Shown one piece after another: positions 32,894 to 40,176 of a DNA stretch of 40,202 nucleotides. This stretch comes from an uncultured Acidimicrobiales bacterium (GTDB lineage: Bacteria; Actinomycetota; Acidimicrobiia; Acidimicrobiales; SZUA-35). The notes under the pieces are model-generated. The model saw nothing but the letters and a program-made list of their open reading frames with translations, made no database searches and was not told the origin of the DNA. The first letter of the stretch is position 1; every line of letters starts with the position of its first letter. A program made the translations under genes and the position numbers. The stretch spans positions 1-40,202 of the forward strand of contig CALHFG010000084.1 of assembly GCA_938029215.1 (NCBI GenBank), in the 5' to 3' direction.

Positions 32894-32907
32894 AAAGGTC
32901 TGACCCC
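32875..32907. repeat. REP-like palindromic repeat, copy 3, overlapping the end of the molybdenum-subunit gene
   Basis: GGGGTCAGACCCTT (32875-32888) and AAAGGTCTGACCCC (32894-32907) are inverted with one mismatch around a 5-nt loop. The first arm is read as the last codons of the gene and the stop lies in the loop. It belongs to the same family as the copies at 20865 and 27237. It could act as a 3' hairpin protecting or ending the catabolic transcript. Confidence 0.85.
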
Positions 32908-32958
32908 ATCGAGATGTTGCCGGTAGGGGAGCCCTGGCGAGACATCTCCTGAAACCGG

Positions 32959-33405
32959 TTAGGCGGCTTCGGCCTCGGAAGCTTCGGCGGCCTCCACCAC
33001 TGGAACAGATCCACCGGTGTTGATCGCAATCTTTCGTGGCTTGGCCTTTTCGGCTACGGGAATCCGAACCGTCAACACGCCGTCGTGGTAATCGGCCTCG
33101 ATGTTCTCGGTGTCAACATCCTGTCCGAGTGTGATCTGGCGCCGGTAGGTACCTTGCCGGCGTTCGGCGAAGTACACATGGTCGCCGTCGGTCGGGCGCC
33201 ACTTGCGTTCGGCGGTGACGGTGAGCACGTTTCGCTCAACGTCGATGTCCAGGCTGTCGGCAGCGACGCCGGGGAGATCGAAGTGAAGCCACACGTCCTC
33301 GCCACGACGGTAGGCATCCACGGCGACGTTGCCGGTGCTGCGAACCGTCGTGATCTGGTCCAGGAGGCTGTCAAACAGGCGGAACGGGTCATTCTGGGTC
33401 TGCAT
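32959..33405 (-). CDS. Hsp20/alpha-crystallin small heat-shock protein
   Basis: A 148-residue ATP-independent chaperone. After the N-terminal arm (DPFRLFDSLLDQI) comes an alpha-crystallin domain (about 27-125) with VWLHFDLPGVAADSLDIDVE, LTVTAER and the hallmark DGVLTVRIPVAEKAKPRKI. The C-terminal I-x-I type anchor is present as KIAIN. It binds unfolding proteins as an oligomer in the cytoplasm. It is divergent from the TetR gene, and the shared 136-bp region contains a strong palindrome; no CIRCE or HAIR element is seen. An AAAGG about 11 nt upstream of the ATG at 33405 may serve as ribosome-binding site. The gene converges with the catabolic cluster. Confidence 0.93.
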   Translation of the reverse strand: MQTQNDPFRLFDSLLDQITTVRSTGNVAVDAYRRGEDVWLHFDLPGVAADSLDIDVERNVLTVTAERKWRPTDGDHVYFAERRQGTYRRQITLGQDVDTENIEADYHDGVLTVRIPVAEKAKPRKIAINTGGSVPVVEAAEASEAEAA

Positions 33406-33467
33406 TTTGGAAAGTGCCTTTCTGAGCCGGCGTTGCTTTTTGGTGGGGGAGAGGTGCCGGTCAATAG

Positions 33468-33510
33468 TTTCAGCGTCACTAGTTCTGAAATTGTTTCAGA
33501 AAAAGTGAAA
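33468..33510. promoter_or_regulatory. Palindromic operator cluster in the hsp20-tetR divergent region
   Basis: A perfect inverted repeat TTCTGAAA-TTG-TTTCAGAA occupies 33483-33501. Related half-sites occur at 33468-33473 (TTTCAG) and 33505-33510 (GTGAAA), giving four half-sites in alternating orientation. TACTCT at 33529-33534 could be a -10 for tetR, whose ATG at 33542 follows after 7 nt. The layout fits autoregulation by the TetR protein, possibly with control of hsp20. This is inferred from position. Confidence 0.6.
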
Positions 33511-33541
33511 AAGTCTCGGAGCAGGGGATACTCTTTGATCT

Positions 33542-34087
33542 ATGCCTCGGAGACGGATCGATCCCGCCGATCTGGTGTCGGTCGCTGTTCGCATTGTCGA
33601 CGTCGAGGGCCCCGAACAGCTGACGTTGAGCAACGTGGCCGCCGAACTGGGGGTCCGGCCCTCGGCTCTCTACACCCACGTCGACGGATCGGACGGACTG
33701 CGACGAGCCGTGGCGCACGCCGCTCGGCAGAATCTTGCTCGCTCGGTGCAAGCGTCGGCGGTGGGAGTTGCTGGCCCCAATGCCCTCGCGGCAATCGCCA
33801 AGGCCTACCGGCACTTCGCAATCGAGCACCCGGGTCAGTACCGCATCTCGATCACGATCGGGGAGTTGGAGCCAAGCGCCGCCGAAGACAGTATTCGGTC
33901 GGTGCTCACCGCAGTGTTTGCGGCCGCTGGTCTCAACGAGAAAGACGCGGCTGCTTCTGCGGCGACCGCGCACGCGTCGTTGCACGGGTTTATCTCCATG
34001 GAGTCCCGGGGCGGTTCGGCCCCTGGACCGGCGGGATCGGATCACTTTCGCCACATGGTCGAGGTCCTGGGTCGGCTGTGCCGATGA
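33542..34087 (+). CDS. TetR-family transcriptional regulator
   Basis: A 181-residue regulator. The N-terminal helix-turn-helix (about 8-52) reads LTLSNVAAELGVRPSALYTHVDG, with the SALYTHV recognition helix and following FxxK-like region typical of TetR. The C-terminal ligand domain (about 75-180) resembles the WHG-containing TetR_C_33 type, with HASLHGFISME as the characteristic helix. It probably represses from the palindrome just upstream and may control the acyl-CoA synthetase gene 53 bp downstream, or hsp20. The ligand is unknown; an acyl-CoA or fatty acid is a reasonable guess given the neighbour. Confidence 0.87.
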   Translation: MPRRRIDPADLVSVAVRIVDVEGPEQLTLSNVAAELGVRPSALYTHVDGSDGLRRAVAHAARQNLARSVQASAVGVAGPNALAAIAKAYRHFAIEHPGQYRISITIGELEPSAAEDSIRSVLTAVFAAAGLNEKDAAASAATAHASLHGFISMESRGGSAPGPAGSDHFRHMVEVLGRLCR

Positions 34088-34140
34088 GGGGGACGGCGGT
34101 TCGAATTTTGCCGGCCGCAGTGGCGTGACAGAATCAAGCT

Positions 34141-35829
34141 GTGACTGACGCAGACATCTTTCTGGCCGCCCGCGACCTCCTACAAGACAACCGAGCCGAC
34201 TACTCGGCCGCCGTGAGCGGATTCGAGTGGCCCCAGCTCACCGACTTCAACTGGGGGTTCGACTACTTCGACCGGATTGCCGCAGATAACGATCAAACCG
34301 CCCTGCATATTCTGGAAGAGTCCGGCGAAGCCTCGACGCTCACCTACGCCGAACTCAGCGAGCGCTCAAACCAGGTAGCCAACTTTCTGGTCCGGCACGG
34401 CGCTAAACGGGGAGACCGGATCCTTGTGATGCTCGGAAACCAAATTGAGCTGTGGGAATCGATGTTGGCAGCGATCAAGATCGGTGCGGTCATGATCCCT
34501 GCAACAACCTTGCTTGCCGGCGCCGATCTGGCTGATCGCATGGAACGCGGCAACGCCACGATGGTCATCACGAACCAAACGGGAGCGGCGGGCTTTGAAG
34601 GAATCGACGTTTCCCTACTCAAGGGCGTCGCCATGATCGGTGTCGGCTTCGTGGACTCCGACTGGGTCAGCTACAACAATTCCCACAACGAGGAGGGAGT
34701 GTTCGCTCCGGCGGAGAAGACCGAGGTCGACGATCCTCTGCTCGAGTACTTCACGTCCGGCACCACTGCCCGACCCAAGTTGGTGCAGCACACCCAGGTC
34801 AGCTACCCGGTCGGCCACCTGTCCACGATGTACTGGCTCGGACTGCAGAAGGGCGATGTTCATTGGACGATCAGCAGTCCAGGGTGGGCCAAACACGCAT
34901 GGAGTTGCTTCTTCGCCCCGTTTATCGCGCAAGCAACCATCTTTCTGTACAACTACACCCGATTTGATGGCGACACCGTCCTCAAGGTCTTAGTCGACAA
35001 CAAGGTGAACACCCTGTGCGCGCCACCGACGGTGTGGCGATTCCTCATCCAGGAAGATCTCGGCTCCTACGATGTGGCCCTTCGCGAGCTGATTAGTGCA
35101 GGTGAACCGCTGAATCCCGAGGTCATCGAGCAGGTCCGGAACGCATGGGGGATCACCATTCGAGACGGCTATGGACAGACCGAAACCACTGCTCAGATTG
35201 GCAACAGCACCGGTCAGGAACTCAAACCGGGCTCGATGGGCCGGCCCATGCCCGGCTATGTCATCGATCTGCTGGACCCCGATGGAGAGCCTTCGGACGA
35301 GGGCGAGATTTGCATCAAACTGGGGGAGGATCGTCCCCTGGGGCTCATGGTGGGCTACGTGGATGACAGCACCAAAACAGCGGAGGCGATGCGCGACGGC
35401 TACTACCACACCGGAGATGTCGGGAGTCGAGATACCGATGGCTACATCACCTATGTGGGCCGCGCCGACGACGTGTTCAAGGCGTCGGGATACCGCATCA
35501 GCCCGTTCGAACTCGAGAGCGTTCTGATCGAACACCCCGCTGTGGCTGAAGCCGCCGTCGTACCCTCGCCGGATGAGCTTCGGGGCTTTGTCCCGAAGGC
35601 GTACGTAATCCTCACCGCCGACCATGACCCAAACGACGCAACCGCCCAAGACATCTTCGCGTTCATGCGTGAACGGGTCAGCGGCTACAAACTGGTGCGG
35701 CGTCTCGAGTTCAGCGACTTGCCCAAGACCATCAGCGGGAAAATCCGCCGTGTGGAGCTACGGGGTCAAGAGAACGATCGGTCAGGAGCCGAAGCTCGCA
35801 CCCCGATGGAGTTCACCGAGACGAAGTAG
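34141..35829 (+). CDS. AMP-forming acyl-CoA synthetase
   Basis: A 562-residue ANL-superfamily ligase that activates a carboxylic acid as its adenylate and then forms the CoA thioester. Motifs in order: the P-loop EYFTSGTTARPKLV, the A5 motif RDGYGQTETT, GYYHTGDVGSRDTDGY with the ribose-binding Asp, the hinge YVGRADDVFKASGYRI, and the C-terminal catalytic Lys in LPKTISGKIRR. The SPGWAKHAWSCFFAP segment is typical of medium-chain (MACS/acetate-type) synthetases rather than long-chain ones. The start is GTG at 34141. It lies 53 bp after the TetR gene on the same strand and may be under its control. The cognate acid cannot be specified. Confidence 0.88.
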   Translation: MTDADIFLAARDLLQDNRADYSAAVSGFEWPQLTDFNWGFDYFDRIAADNDQTALHILEESGEASTLTYAELSERSNQVANFLVRHGAKRGDRILVMLGNQIELWESMLAAIKIGAVMIPATTLLAGADLADRMERGNATMVITNQTGAAGFEGIDVSLLKGVAMIGVGFVDSDWVSYNNSHNEEGVFAPAEKTEVDDPLLEYFTSGTTARPKLVQHTQVSYPVGHLSTMYWLGLQKGDVHWTISSPGWAKHAWSCFFAPFIAQATIFLYNYTRFDGDTVLKVLVDNKVNTLCAPPTVWRFLIQEDLGSYDVALRELISAGEPLNPEVIEQVRNAWGITIRDGYGQTETTAQIGNSTGQELKPGSMGRPMPGYVIDLLDPDGEPSDEGEICIKLGEDRPLGLMVGYVDDSTKTAEAMRDGYYHTGDVGSRDTDGYITYVGRADDVFKASGYRISPFELESVLIEHPAVAEAAVVPSPDELRGFVPKAYVILTADHDPNDATAQDIFAFMRERVSGYKLVRRLEFSDLPKTISGKIRRVELRGQENDRSGAEARTPMEFTETK

Positions 35830-35867
35830 CTGGTCCAGCAGTGAGCCTGGGAGGGCCCATAGGTGAG

Positions 35868-37055
35868 TCAGAAGCTGGTGAGGCTGTCCACCGGTTGAGC
35901 AATCGACCGGATCTCTTCGGCTGCGGGCAGACCTTCAACCCGGAATCTTCTGGGGTAGTAGTCGGTCTGTAGAAGGCGGTCCCCAAACGCCTCTGCCACC
36001 GCTGACCAAGGAGCGACCATCCCCCTGCTTGGGTTGGCTTCGTCGTCTATAAAGACCACCTCGTCCGCCTGCGGGAGCAGCGTTGGTCTCGGACCCCAGT
36101 TGGTCGAGGACATCAGCCGGTTTTGATCGACGAAGAATCCTGCGACGTGCAGCTCGTCGCGCAACAGCTTGGTGAGCTGTGGAACCACCTGCTTGTAGTT
36201 GATATCGGTGTCTATGAGGTCAAGCAGCCTCACCGTCCCGTACGCGGGATGGCTCTCGGACACCTCGAGGTCTTGCAACTGGCCTTCGCTGTAGAGAAAC
36301 GGCTTAATGCAGATCGGACTGGGCTCGTTCAACTGATGGAGCGCCAACTCACATGCGAGGCTCACCGCCGCGTCATCGATGAGGGGAGCCACGATGAGTG
36401 AGTTTCGGTGCGGCAATAGAACAACCGCAGGACCATTCAGTTGCAGCTCGTCTAGATAGCGAGGATTCAGAAGCCGAGAGTTGGTGTAGTCGTCATGGGT
36501 CTCACTGACGTAGACCAAACCGTCCATATGCGACCACCCGACCTCACCCCCGAGGGTGGAGATCGACGACACGCCTGTTTCCCACAACGCGTCGAAGGTC
36601 GTCTTCCAATCCTGCACGCGCGAGTTAGACACCAGCGTGATCGAAGTGGGGGAGTCGATCCCGATGAGCCCTACCAGGTCGTCGGTCAACGAACGGTACG
36701 GCGGTGTCACCGTGAACGGCTTGTTGTCGAGCATCGCCTGAAGTCGGCTCGACTCGACCATGACCCGAGGCCGGATCATTGCTCGGATCTCATGGTCTGG
36801 AGGACGGCCGTTGTCATCGTCGGTTACTTGATACAGCACCTCGCTCAAATGACCTTCAAGCCACGCCGGCCGCTCGGAGCTCTCCTTCGCTTCCCAGATG
36901 AGTCTCAAGTTGCCAAGGTTGATCAGGATGCCGTCACCGGATATCTGATCCTCTGCCTTGTCATGGTTCCAATCGACATCGGGTCGCAAACGACGACATG
37001 ACGCCAAAGCGTTGCCCTCGAAGGTCTTGGGCCTCTTCCGACCAAACAATGCCAT
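35868..37055 (-). CDS. DUF1444/YtpQ-like protein with C-terminal extension, function unknown
   Basis: A 395-residue cytoplasmic protein without membrane segments. The middle part carries a pattern I recognise from the DUF1444 (UPF0354, YtpQ) family: YVSETHDDYTNSRLLNP, VVLLPHRNSLIVAPLID and KPFLYSEGQLQDLEV, in the family order. The function of that family is not established. About 125 further residues follow at the C-terminus and include acidic segments (DEVVFIDDEANPSRG); YtpQ-type proteins of about 270 residues lack these. The ATG at 37055 (MALFGRKRP) is preferred to a start 16 codons upstream, which adds an arginine-rich stretch. It stands alone, convergent with the acyl-CoA synthetase gene. 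The family link is from memory and moderate in certainty. Confidence 0.6.
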   Translation of the reverse strand: MALFGRKRPKTFEGNALASCRRLRPDVDWNHDKAEDQISGDGILINLGNLRLIWEAKESSERPAWLEGHLSEVLYQVTDDDNGRPPDHEIRAMIRPRVMVESSRLQAMLDNKPFTVTPPYRSLTDDLVGLIGIDSPTSITLVSNSRVQDWKTTFDALWETGVSSISTLGGEVGWSHMDGLVYVSETHDDYTNSRLLNPRYLDELQLNGPAVVLLPHRNSLIVAPLIDDAAVSLACELALHQLNEPSPICIKPFLYSEGQLQDLEVSESHPAYGTVRLLDLIDTDINYKQVVPQLTKLLRDELHVAGFFVDQNRLMSSTNWGPRPTLLPQADEVVFIDDEANPSRGMVAPWSAVAEAFGDRLLQTDYYPRRFRVEGLPAAEEIRSIAQPVDSLTSF

Positions 37056-37133
37056 CGGCACAATTCTTGCACGCGAAGTCCGCGATCGACGGCTATCGGC
37101 CACCTGTCGAGAAGTATTACCAATTTGAATCTG

Positions 37134-37502
37134 TTAGGTGCGTCGCTTGAAGTTTTCCATTTGACGTCGATCCCTTTTCGTGGGCCGTCCCATGCCTCGC
37201 TCACGTGTTGGTGCGACCGCCAAAATGGGATCATCGGGGGTGGGCGTTGGTACCGGTGGACTGTGATCGACATAGGCCGTAACCGCGATCGCAGCGCCGA
37301 CCCGTTTCTCCAGAAGTTCCACGACTTCATAGGCCAGGGTTCGGTCTTTGCGGCGGGCATCCACACGATCCCCAACTTTGAGCTTGGTGGCTGGCTTACA
37401 TATCTCGCCGTTCACACGCACCCGCCCTTTGGAACATGCCTCGTTCGCCTGCGCGCGGGTCTTGAACGCTCGAACCGACCAAAGCCATCGATCGACGCGC
37501 AC
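37134..37502 (-). CDS. S4-domain RNA-binding protein (Hsp15/HslR-like)
   Basis: A 122-residue protein whose N-terminal 60 residues are an S4 RNA-binding domain: VRVDRWLWSVRAFKTRAQA, CSKGRVRVNGE and KPATKLKVGDRVDA. This is the pattern of the Hsp15/HslR family, which binds stalled 50S subunits carrying peptidyl-tRNA. The C-terminal tail is basic (RGMGRPTKRDRRQMENFKR), as in the family. The GTG at 37502 is chosen because AGGTGG lies 8 nt upstream and family members begin at this MRVDxWLW position; a TTG at 37520 would add six residues. It is separated from the DUF1444-like gene by about 80 bp on the same strand. Confidence 0.85.
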   Translation of the reverse strand: MRVDRWLWSVRAFKTRAQANEACSKGRVRVNGEICKPATKLKVGDRVDARRKDRTLAYEVVELLEKRVGAAIAVTAYVDHSPPVPTPTPDDPILAVAPTRERGMGRPTKRDRRQMENFKRRT

Positions 37503-37638
37503 AGAAGCTGCCACCTGCAACAGCGTAGGGTGTCTGCGTTCAGCTGAACCGCCACCGTGGGGTTGTCCCCAGCCCTGGGTCGAGACCCTAGATTTGTGGT
37601 CGGAACTTTCGTTCCCGCTCAGACGTTAGGTAGGCAAG

Positions 37639-38490
37639 ATGCAAAACGGACTAAAGACAGCAGTACTTCTCGGCGGCCTCGCTGGGCTCATGATGTTGGC
37701 CGGTCAGGCCCTCGGCGGCACCAGCGGATTGACGTTCGCCTTCATTATCGCCCTCATCACCGTGGGTGGAAGCTATTGGTTCAGCGACAAGCTGGCTATT
37801 CGCTCCGCGAAAGCCGTGGAGGTATCCCCACAGGAGATGCCCGAGTACTACCAGATCATGCAGGAGCTAACCGCTCTAGCCGACCTTCCAATGCCGCGCC
37901 TGTATGTCTCGCCCGAGCAACAGCCGAACGCCTTTGCCACCGGTCGAAACCCAAACAATGCGGCGGTCTGCGTGACCTCAGGTCTTCTCCAGGCCCTTGA
38001 CTGGCGTGAAATCCGAGGCGTCCTGGCGCACGAACTGGCTCACATTCGCAACCGCGACATTTTGACCGGATCGATTGCGGCAGGAATAGCGACGGTCATC
38101 TCCTATGCGGCCAACATGGCGATCTGGGCTGGTGCCTTCGGTGGTGGACGCCGTGACCGCAACGACGGCAACCCCATCATCATGATTGCCTTTGCGATGC
38201 TCGCACCAATGGCTGCCGGCGTTCTGCAAATGTCTATCAGTCGAAGCAGGGAGTTCGAAGCCGATCGTCGCGCTGCGAAGTGGATGGGCGACGGCAACCC
38301 GCTCGCCGATGCGCTCGCCAAGTTGCATGGCTTCAGTCTTCGCGTGCCCAGCGACATCCCGCCACCGCAGGCCTCCCACTACATCATCAACCCGCTGGCC
38401 AATCGCAAGGTGTCGTTCTCGAACCTGTTCACAACCCACCCACCCGTGGAACAGCGAATCGAACGGCTCCGGGGCAACGACTGGATGTAA
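37639..38490 (+). CDS. htpX: HtpX membrane zinc metalloprotease
   Basis: A 283-residue M48B peptidase that degrades misfolded membrane proteins at the cytoplasmic face. Two N-terminal membrane helices (about 7-26 and 31-50) are followed by the zinc motif VLAHELAHIRNRD (the HExxH helix), two more hydrophobic segments (about 142-165 and 178-200), and the third ligand Glu in SREFEADRRAAKW. The THPPVEQRIERL motif near the C-terminus is diagnostic of the family. The length is normal. The start has AGG-rich sequence upstream. It is divergent from the S4-protein gene; the gap holds two small inverted repeats (TGGGG-TTGT-CCCCA-like near 37558-37571 and GGGTC-GA-GACCC at 37577-37588) that could be regulatory. 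Confidence 0.93.
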   Translation: MQNGLKTAVLLGGLAGLMMLAGQALGGTSGLTFAFIIALITVGGSYWFSDKLAIRSAKAVEVSPQEMPEYYQIMQELTALADLPMPRLYVSPEQQPNAFATGRNPNNAAVCVTSGLLQALDWREIRGVLAHELAHIRNRDILTGSIAAGIATVISYAANMAIWAGAFGGGRRDRNDGNPIIMIAFAMLAPMAAGVLQMSISRSREFEADRRAAKWMGDGNPLADALAKLHGFSLRVPSDIPPPQASHYIINPLANRKVSFSNLFTTHPPVEQRIERLRGNDWM

Positions 38491-38523
38491 CCCGCTACGC
38501 CGGCCTGGCGAGCGCAAGGAAAA

Positions 38524-39021
38524 TCACAACAGCTTTTGCATGACTGCGACGTCGAGCCATTGATTGAACTTGCGTCCTACCTCTTTTTCGATGCCAACGA
38601 GCTCGAAGCCAACCGAACGGTGCAGGCCAACGCTCGACTCTCGAGCCTCTGAAATACGAGCCATCATCGCGTGATAGCCGTGTTCGGTCGCCACTTCGAT
38701 CAGCGTGGTCATCAGGGTCCGGCCCACACCCCGGCGTTCCAGACCGGGTGCCACATAGACGCTGTTCTCGACCGAGGTCCGATACGCCGGCCTGTCCTTG
38801 TACGGACTCAAACTGGCAAAGCCCATCACGGTGTCGTCGGCGTCGACCGCCACAATCACCGCAAGCGCACCCGATCGAGCTGACAACCATGCTTCCTGCT
38901 GCTCAAGTGAGCGCGGGACCATATCGAAGGTGGACGTGGTGTTCTCAACGAAATGGTTGTAGATCGTGCGGATCGCCTCGGCGTCACTCAGCCGAGCTAG
39001 GCGTACATCAACCGTCGCCAT
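38524..39021 (-). CDS. GNAT N-acetyltransferase, phosphinothricin-acetyltransferase-like
   Basis: A 165-residue acetyl-CoA-dependent transferase. It aligns along its length with the PAT/Bar subgroup: IRTIYNHFVENTTSTFD at the N-terminus, RTSVENSVYVAPGLERRGVGRTLM (acetyl-CoA P-loop RRGVGR), and SVGLHRSVGFELVG then GRKFNQWLDVAVMQ near the end. Members acetylate amino-acid-like amines such as phosphinothricin, methionine sulfoximine or related compounds; the natural substrate is unclear. It lies 12 bp after the YajQ stop on the same strand and is probably cotranscribed with it. Confidence 0.9.
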   Translation of the reverse strand: MATVDVRLARLSDAEAIRTIYNHFVENTTSTFDMVPRSLEQQEAWLSARSGALAVIVAVDADDTVMGFASLSPYKDRPAYRTSVENSVYVAPGLERRGVGRTLMTTLIEVATEHGYHAMMARISEARESSVGLHRSVGFELVGIEKEVGRKFNQWLDVAVMQKLL

Positions 39022-39033
39022 CAGTCAGAGGTG

Positions 39034-39528
39034 CTAATCACGGAAGTTGATGAACTGGAGCGGCAGCTCCAAGTCGGCTTCCTTGAGCGCAGCGATGACA
39101 TCCTGAAGAGCGTCCCGCTTCTTCCCGGTAACCCGGACTTGATCTCCCTGGGTCTGGCTCTGCACTCCCTTGAGCTTCAAATCCTTGATGTGGGTATTGA
39201 TCTTCTTCGCCATATCGGAGGCAATACCAGCCTTCAGATTGACCTTCTGGCGAGAACGACCACCTGATGCTGCCTCTTCATCGCCGTAGTCGATCGACTT
39301 CATTGAGAGCTTGCGCTTCACGAACTTCTCTTCCAGAACCTGGCGGAGCGCAATCAAACGGTCCTCGCTGGAGGACTCGATGGTGATCACCATGTCCTTG
39401 TCGTTCAAATCGATCGACGAATCGGTGTTCTTGAAGTCGAAGCGGTTCGCTATCTCACGGCTGGCCTGATCGACTGCATTGCGAACTTCTTGCATGTCGA
39501 TTTCGGAGACCACATCAAAACTCGGCAT
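39034..39528 (-). CDS. yajQ: YajQ-family nucleotide/cyclic-di-GMP-binding protein
   Basis: A 164-residue protein, full length for the family. Conserved segments are MPSFDVVSEIDMQEVRNAVDQ, RFDFKNTDSSI, VKRKLSMKSIDYGD, GIASDMAKKINTHIKDLKLK and VQSQTQGDQVRVTGKKRDALQ. The fold is a pair of ferredoxin-like halves. Some members bind cyclic di-GMP and influence transcription; others bind nucleic acids or nucleotides. It is a widespread housekeeping gene, so its presence does not show that c-di-GMP signalling operates here, and no GGDEF or EAL gene is in the window. The GNAT gene follows it. Confidence 0.93.
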   Translation of the reverse strand: MPSFDVVSEIDMQEVRNAVDQASREIANRFDFKNTDSSIDLNDKDMVITIESSSEDRLIALRQVLEEKFVKRKLSMKSIDYGDEEAASGGRSRQKVNLKAGIASDMAKKINTHIKDLKLKGVQSQTQGDQVRVTGKKRDALQDVIAALKEADLELPLQFINFRD

Positions 39529-39604
39529 GGAGACACGTTACCGATGCGCTACCCTCATCGTTCGCACTGAGTTGTCAGCAATTGATCACTCAACGCAAAT
39601 AGAT

Positions 39605-39686
39605 GGGTCGGTGCCCGAGTGGCCAAAGGGAGCGGACTGTAAATCCGCCGGCTTCGCCTACGGAGGTTCGAATCCTCCTCGGCCCA
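39605..39686 (+). tRNA. tRNA-Tyr (anticodon GTA)
   Basis: An 82-nt class II tRNA. The acceptor stem GGGTCGG (39605-39611) pairs with TCGGCCC (39679-39685) and A39686 is the discriminator. The anticodon stem GCGGA/TCCGC encloses loop CTGTAAA with GTA at 39639-39641. A long variable arm with a CTTCGC-type hairpin follows, then the T arm GGAGG-TTCGAAT-CCTCC (39662-39678). The long variable arm plus GTA anticodon is the bacterial tRNA-Tyr form. CCA is not encoded. Confidence 0.96.
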
Positions 39687-39702
39687 CTGTTTCTACTAGC
39701 TC

Positions 39703-39738
39703 CGCTCGCCTGCGAAGAGGCGAGCGGGCTGCGTTTTG
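39703..39738 (+). terminator. Intrinsic terminator after tRNA-Tyr
   Basis: A perfect 8-bp stem, CGCTCGCC (39703-39710) with GGCGAGCG (39719-39726), encloses an 8-nt loop. It is followed after a few bases by a short T-run (GCGTTTTGC). It is placed 16 bp beyond the tRNA, as expected for its terminator. Confidence 0.6.
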
Positions 39739-39934
39739 CTCTGCGGCTCGTCCCTCGCCGCGTTTCTTACCACCTCCGCTCGCCTCTGAGGAGCACGTGG
39801 CGAACGCTAGTGAAGTTCTGAGCGGTTCGGGGCTCGGTCTCCGGTGACTTGCACGGGTCGCTTCGGCCTCGCTCCGCTCAAACAGCCTTCGATACCTGTG
39901 CGTGCTGCCTAGCTGCGCGTCGGCAGCCTGAAGC

Positions 39935-40030
39935 ACCGAGCCCCTGTTTGGCCCAGGCGATCCGCGGTGCGTTCGCCACGCACCACAAAAGAACCCCTCC
40001 GGTTCCGCGGAGTCCCCCTGAAGGGGAGAA
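39935..40030 (+). repeat. Approximately 95-bp direct repeat, copy A
   Basis: Starts ACCGAGCCCCTGTTTGG and ends with CCTGAAGGGGAGAA. Its last 72 bases (39959-40030) are identical to 40105-40176 in copy B. It contains internal palindromes around GGTGCGTTCGCCACGCACC (19 bp) and CCCCCTGAAGGGG. It is probably a dispersed intergenic element. Confidence 0.9.
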
Positions 40031-40081
40031 CGCAGGTTTCGTGAGTAGACGCAATCGGTCTACCCAAAACATCGTTGAAAG

Positions 40082-40176
40082 ACCGAGCCCCTGTTGGCCT
40101 ACCGGATCCGCGGTGCGTTCGCCACGCACCACAAAAGAACCCCTCCGGTTCCGCGGAGTCCCCCTGAAGGGGAGAA
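40082..40176 (+). repeat. Approximately 95-bp direct repeat, copy B
   Basis: Second copy, 146-147 bp after copy A in the same orientation. It differs from copy A only in the first 25 bases (one indel and a few substitutions) and is identical over the final 72. The 51-bp spacer between copies (40031-40081) is unrelated to the repeat. Confidence 0.9.

Noticed and set aside
20865..32907. Palindromic repeats considered as rho-independent terminators
   Set aside because: Copies 1 and 2 lie within coupled operon junctions, none is followed by a T-run, and two show flanking duplications, so an inserted repeat explains them better. A side effect on mRNA stability remains possible.
33085..34128. Plus-strand frame of about 347 codons covering the Hsp20 gene and the TetR gene in other frames
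   Set aside because: It overlaps two confidently recognised genes and the operator region; the translation has no family features.
39034..39528. YajQ taken as evidence for c-di-GMP output of the H-NOX system
   Set aside because: It is nearly 28 kb away, is a common housekeeping gene, and no GGDEF, EAL or HD-GYP protein is encoded in the window.
39935..40176. Possible CRISPR array
   Set aside because: Only two copies, the repeat is about 95 bp and the single spacer 51 bp, with no cas genes. It does not have CRISPR geometry.
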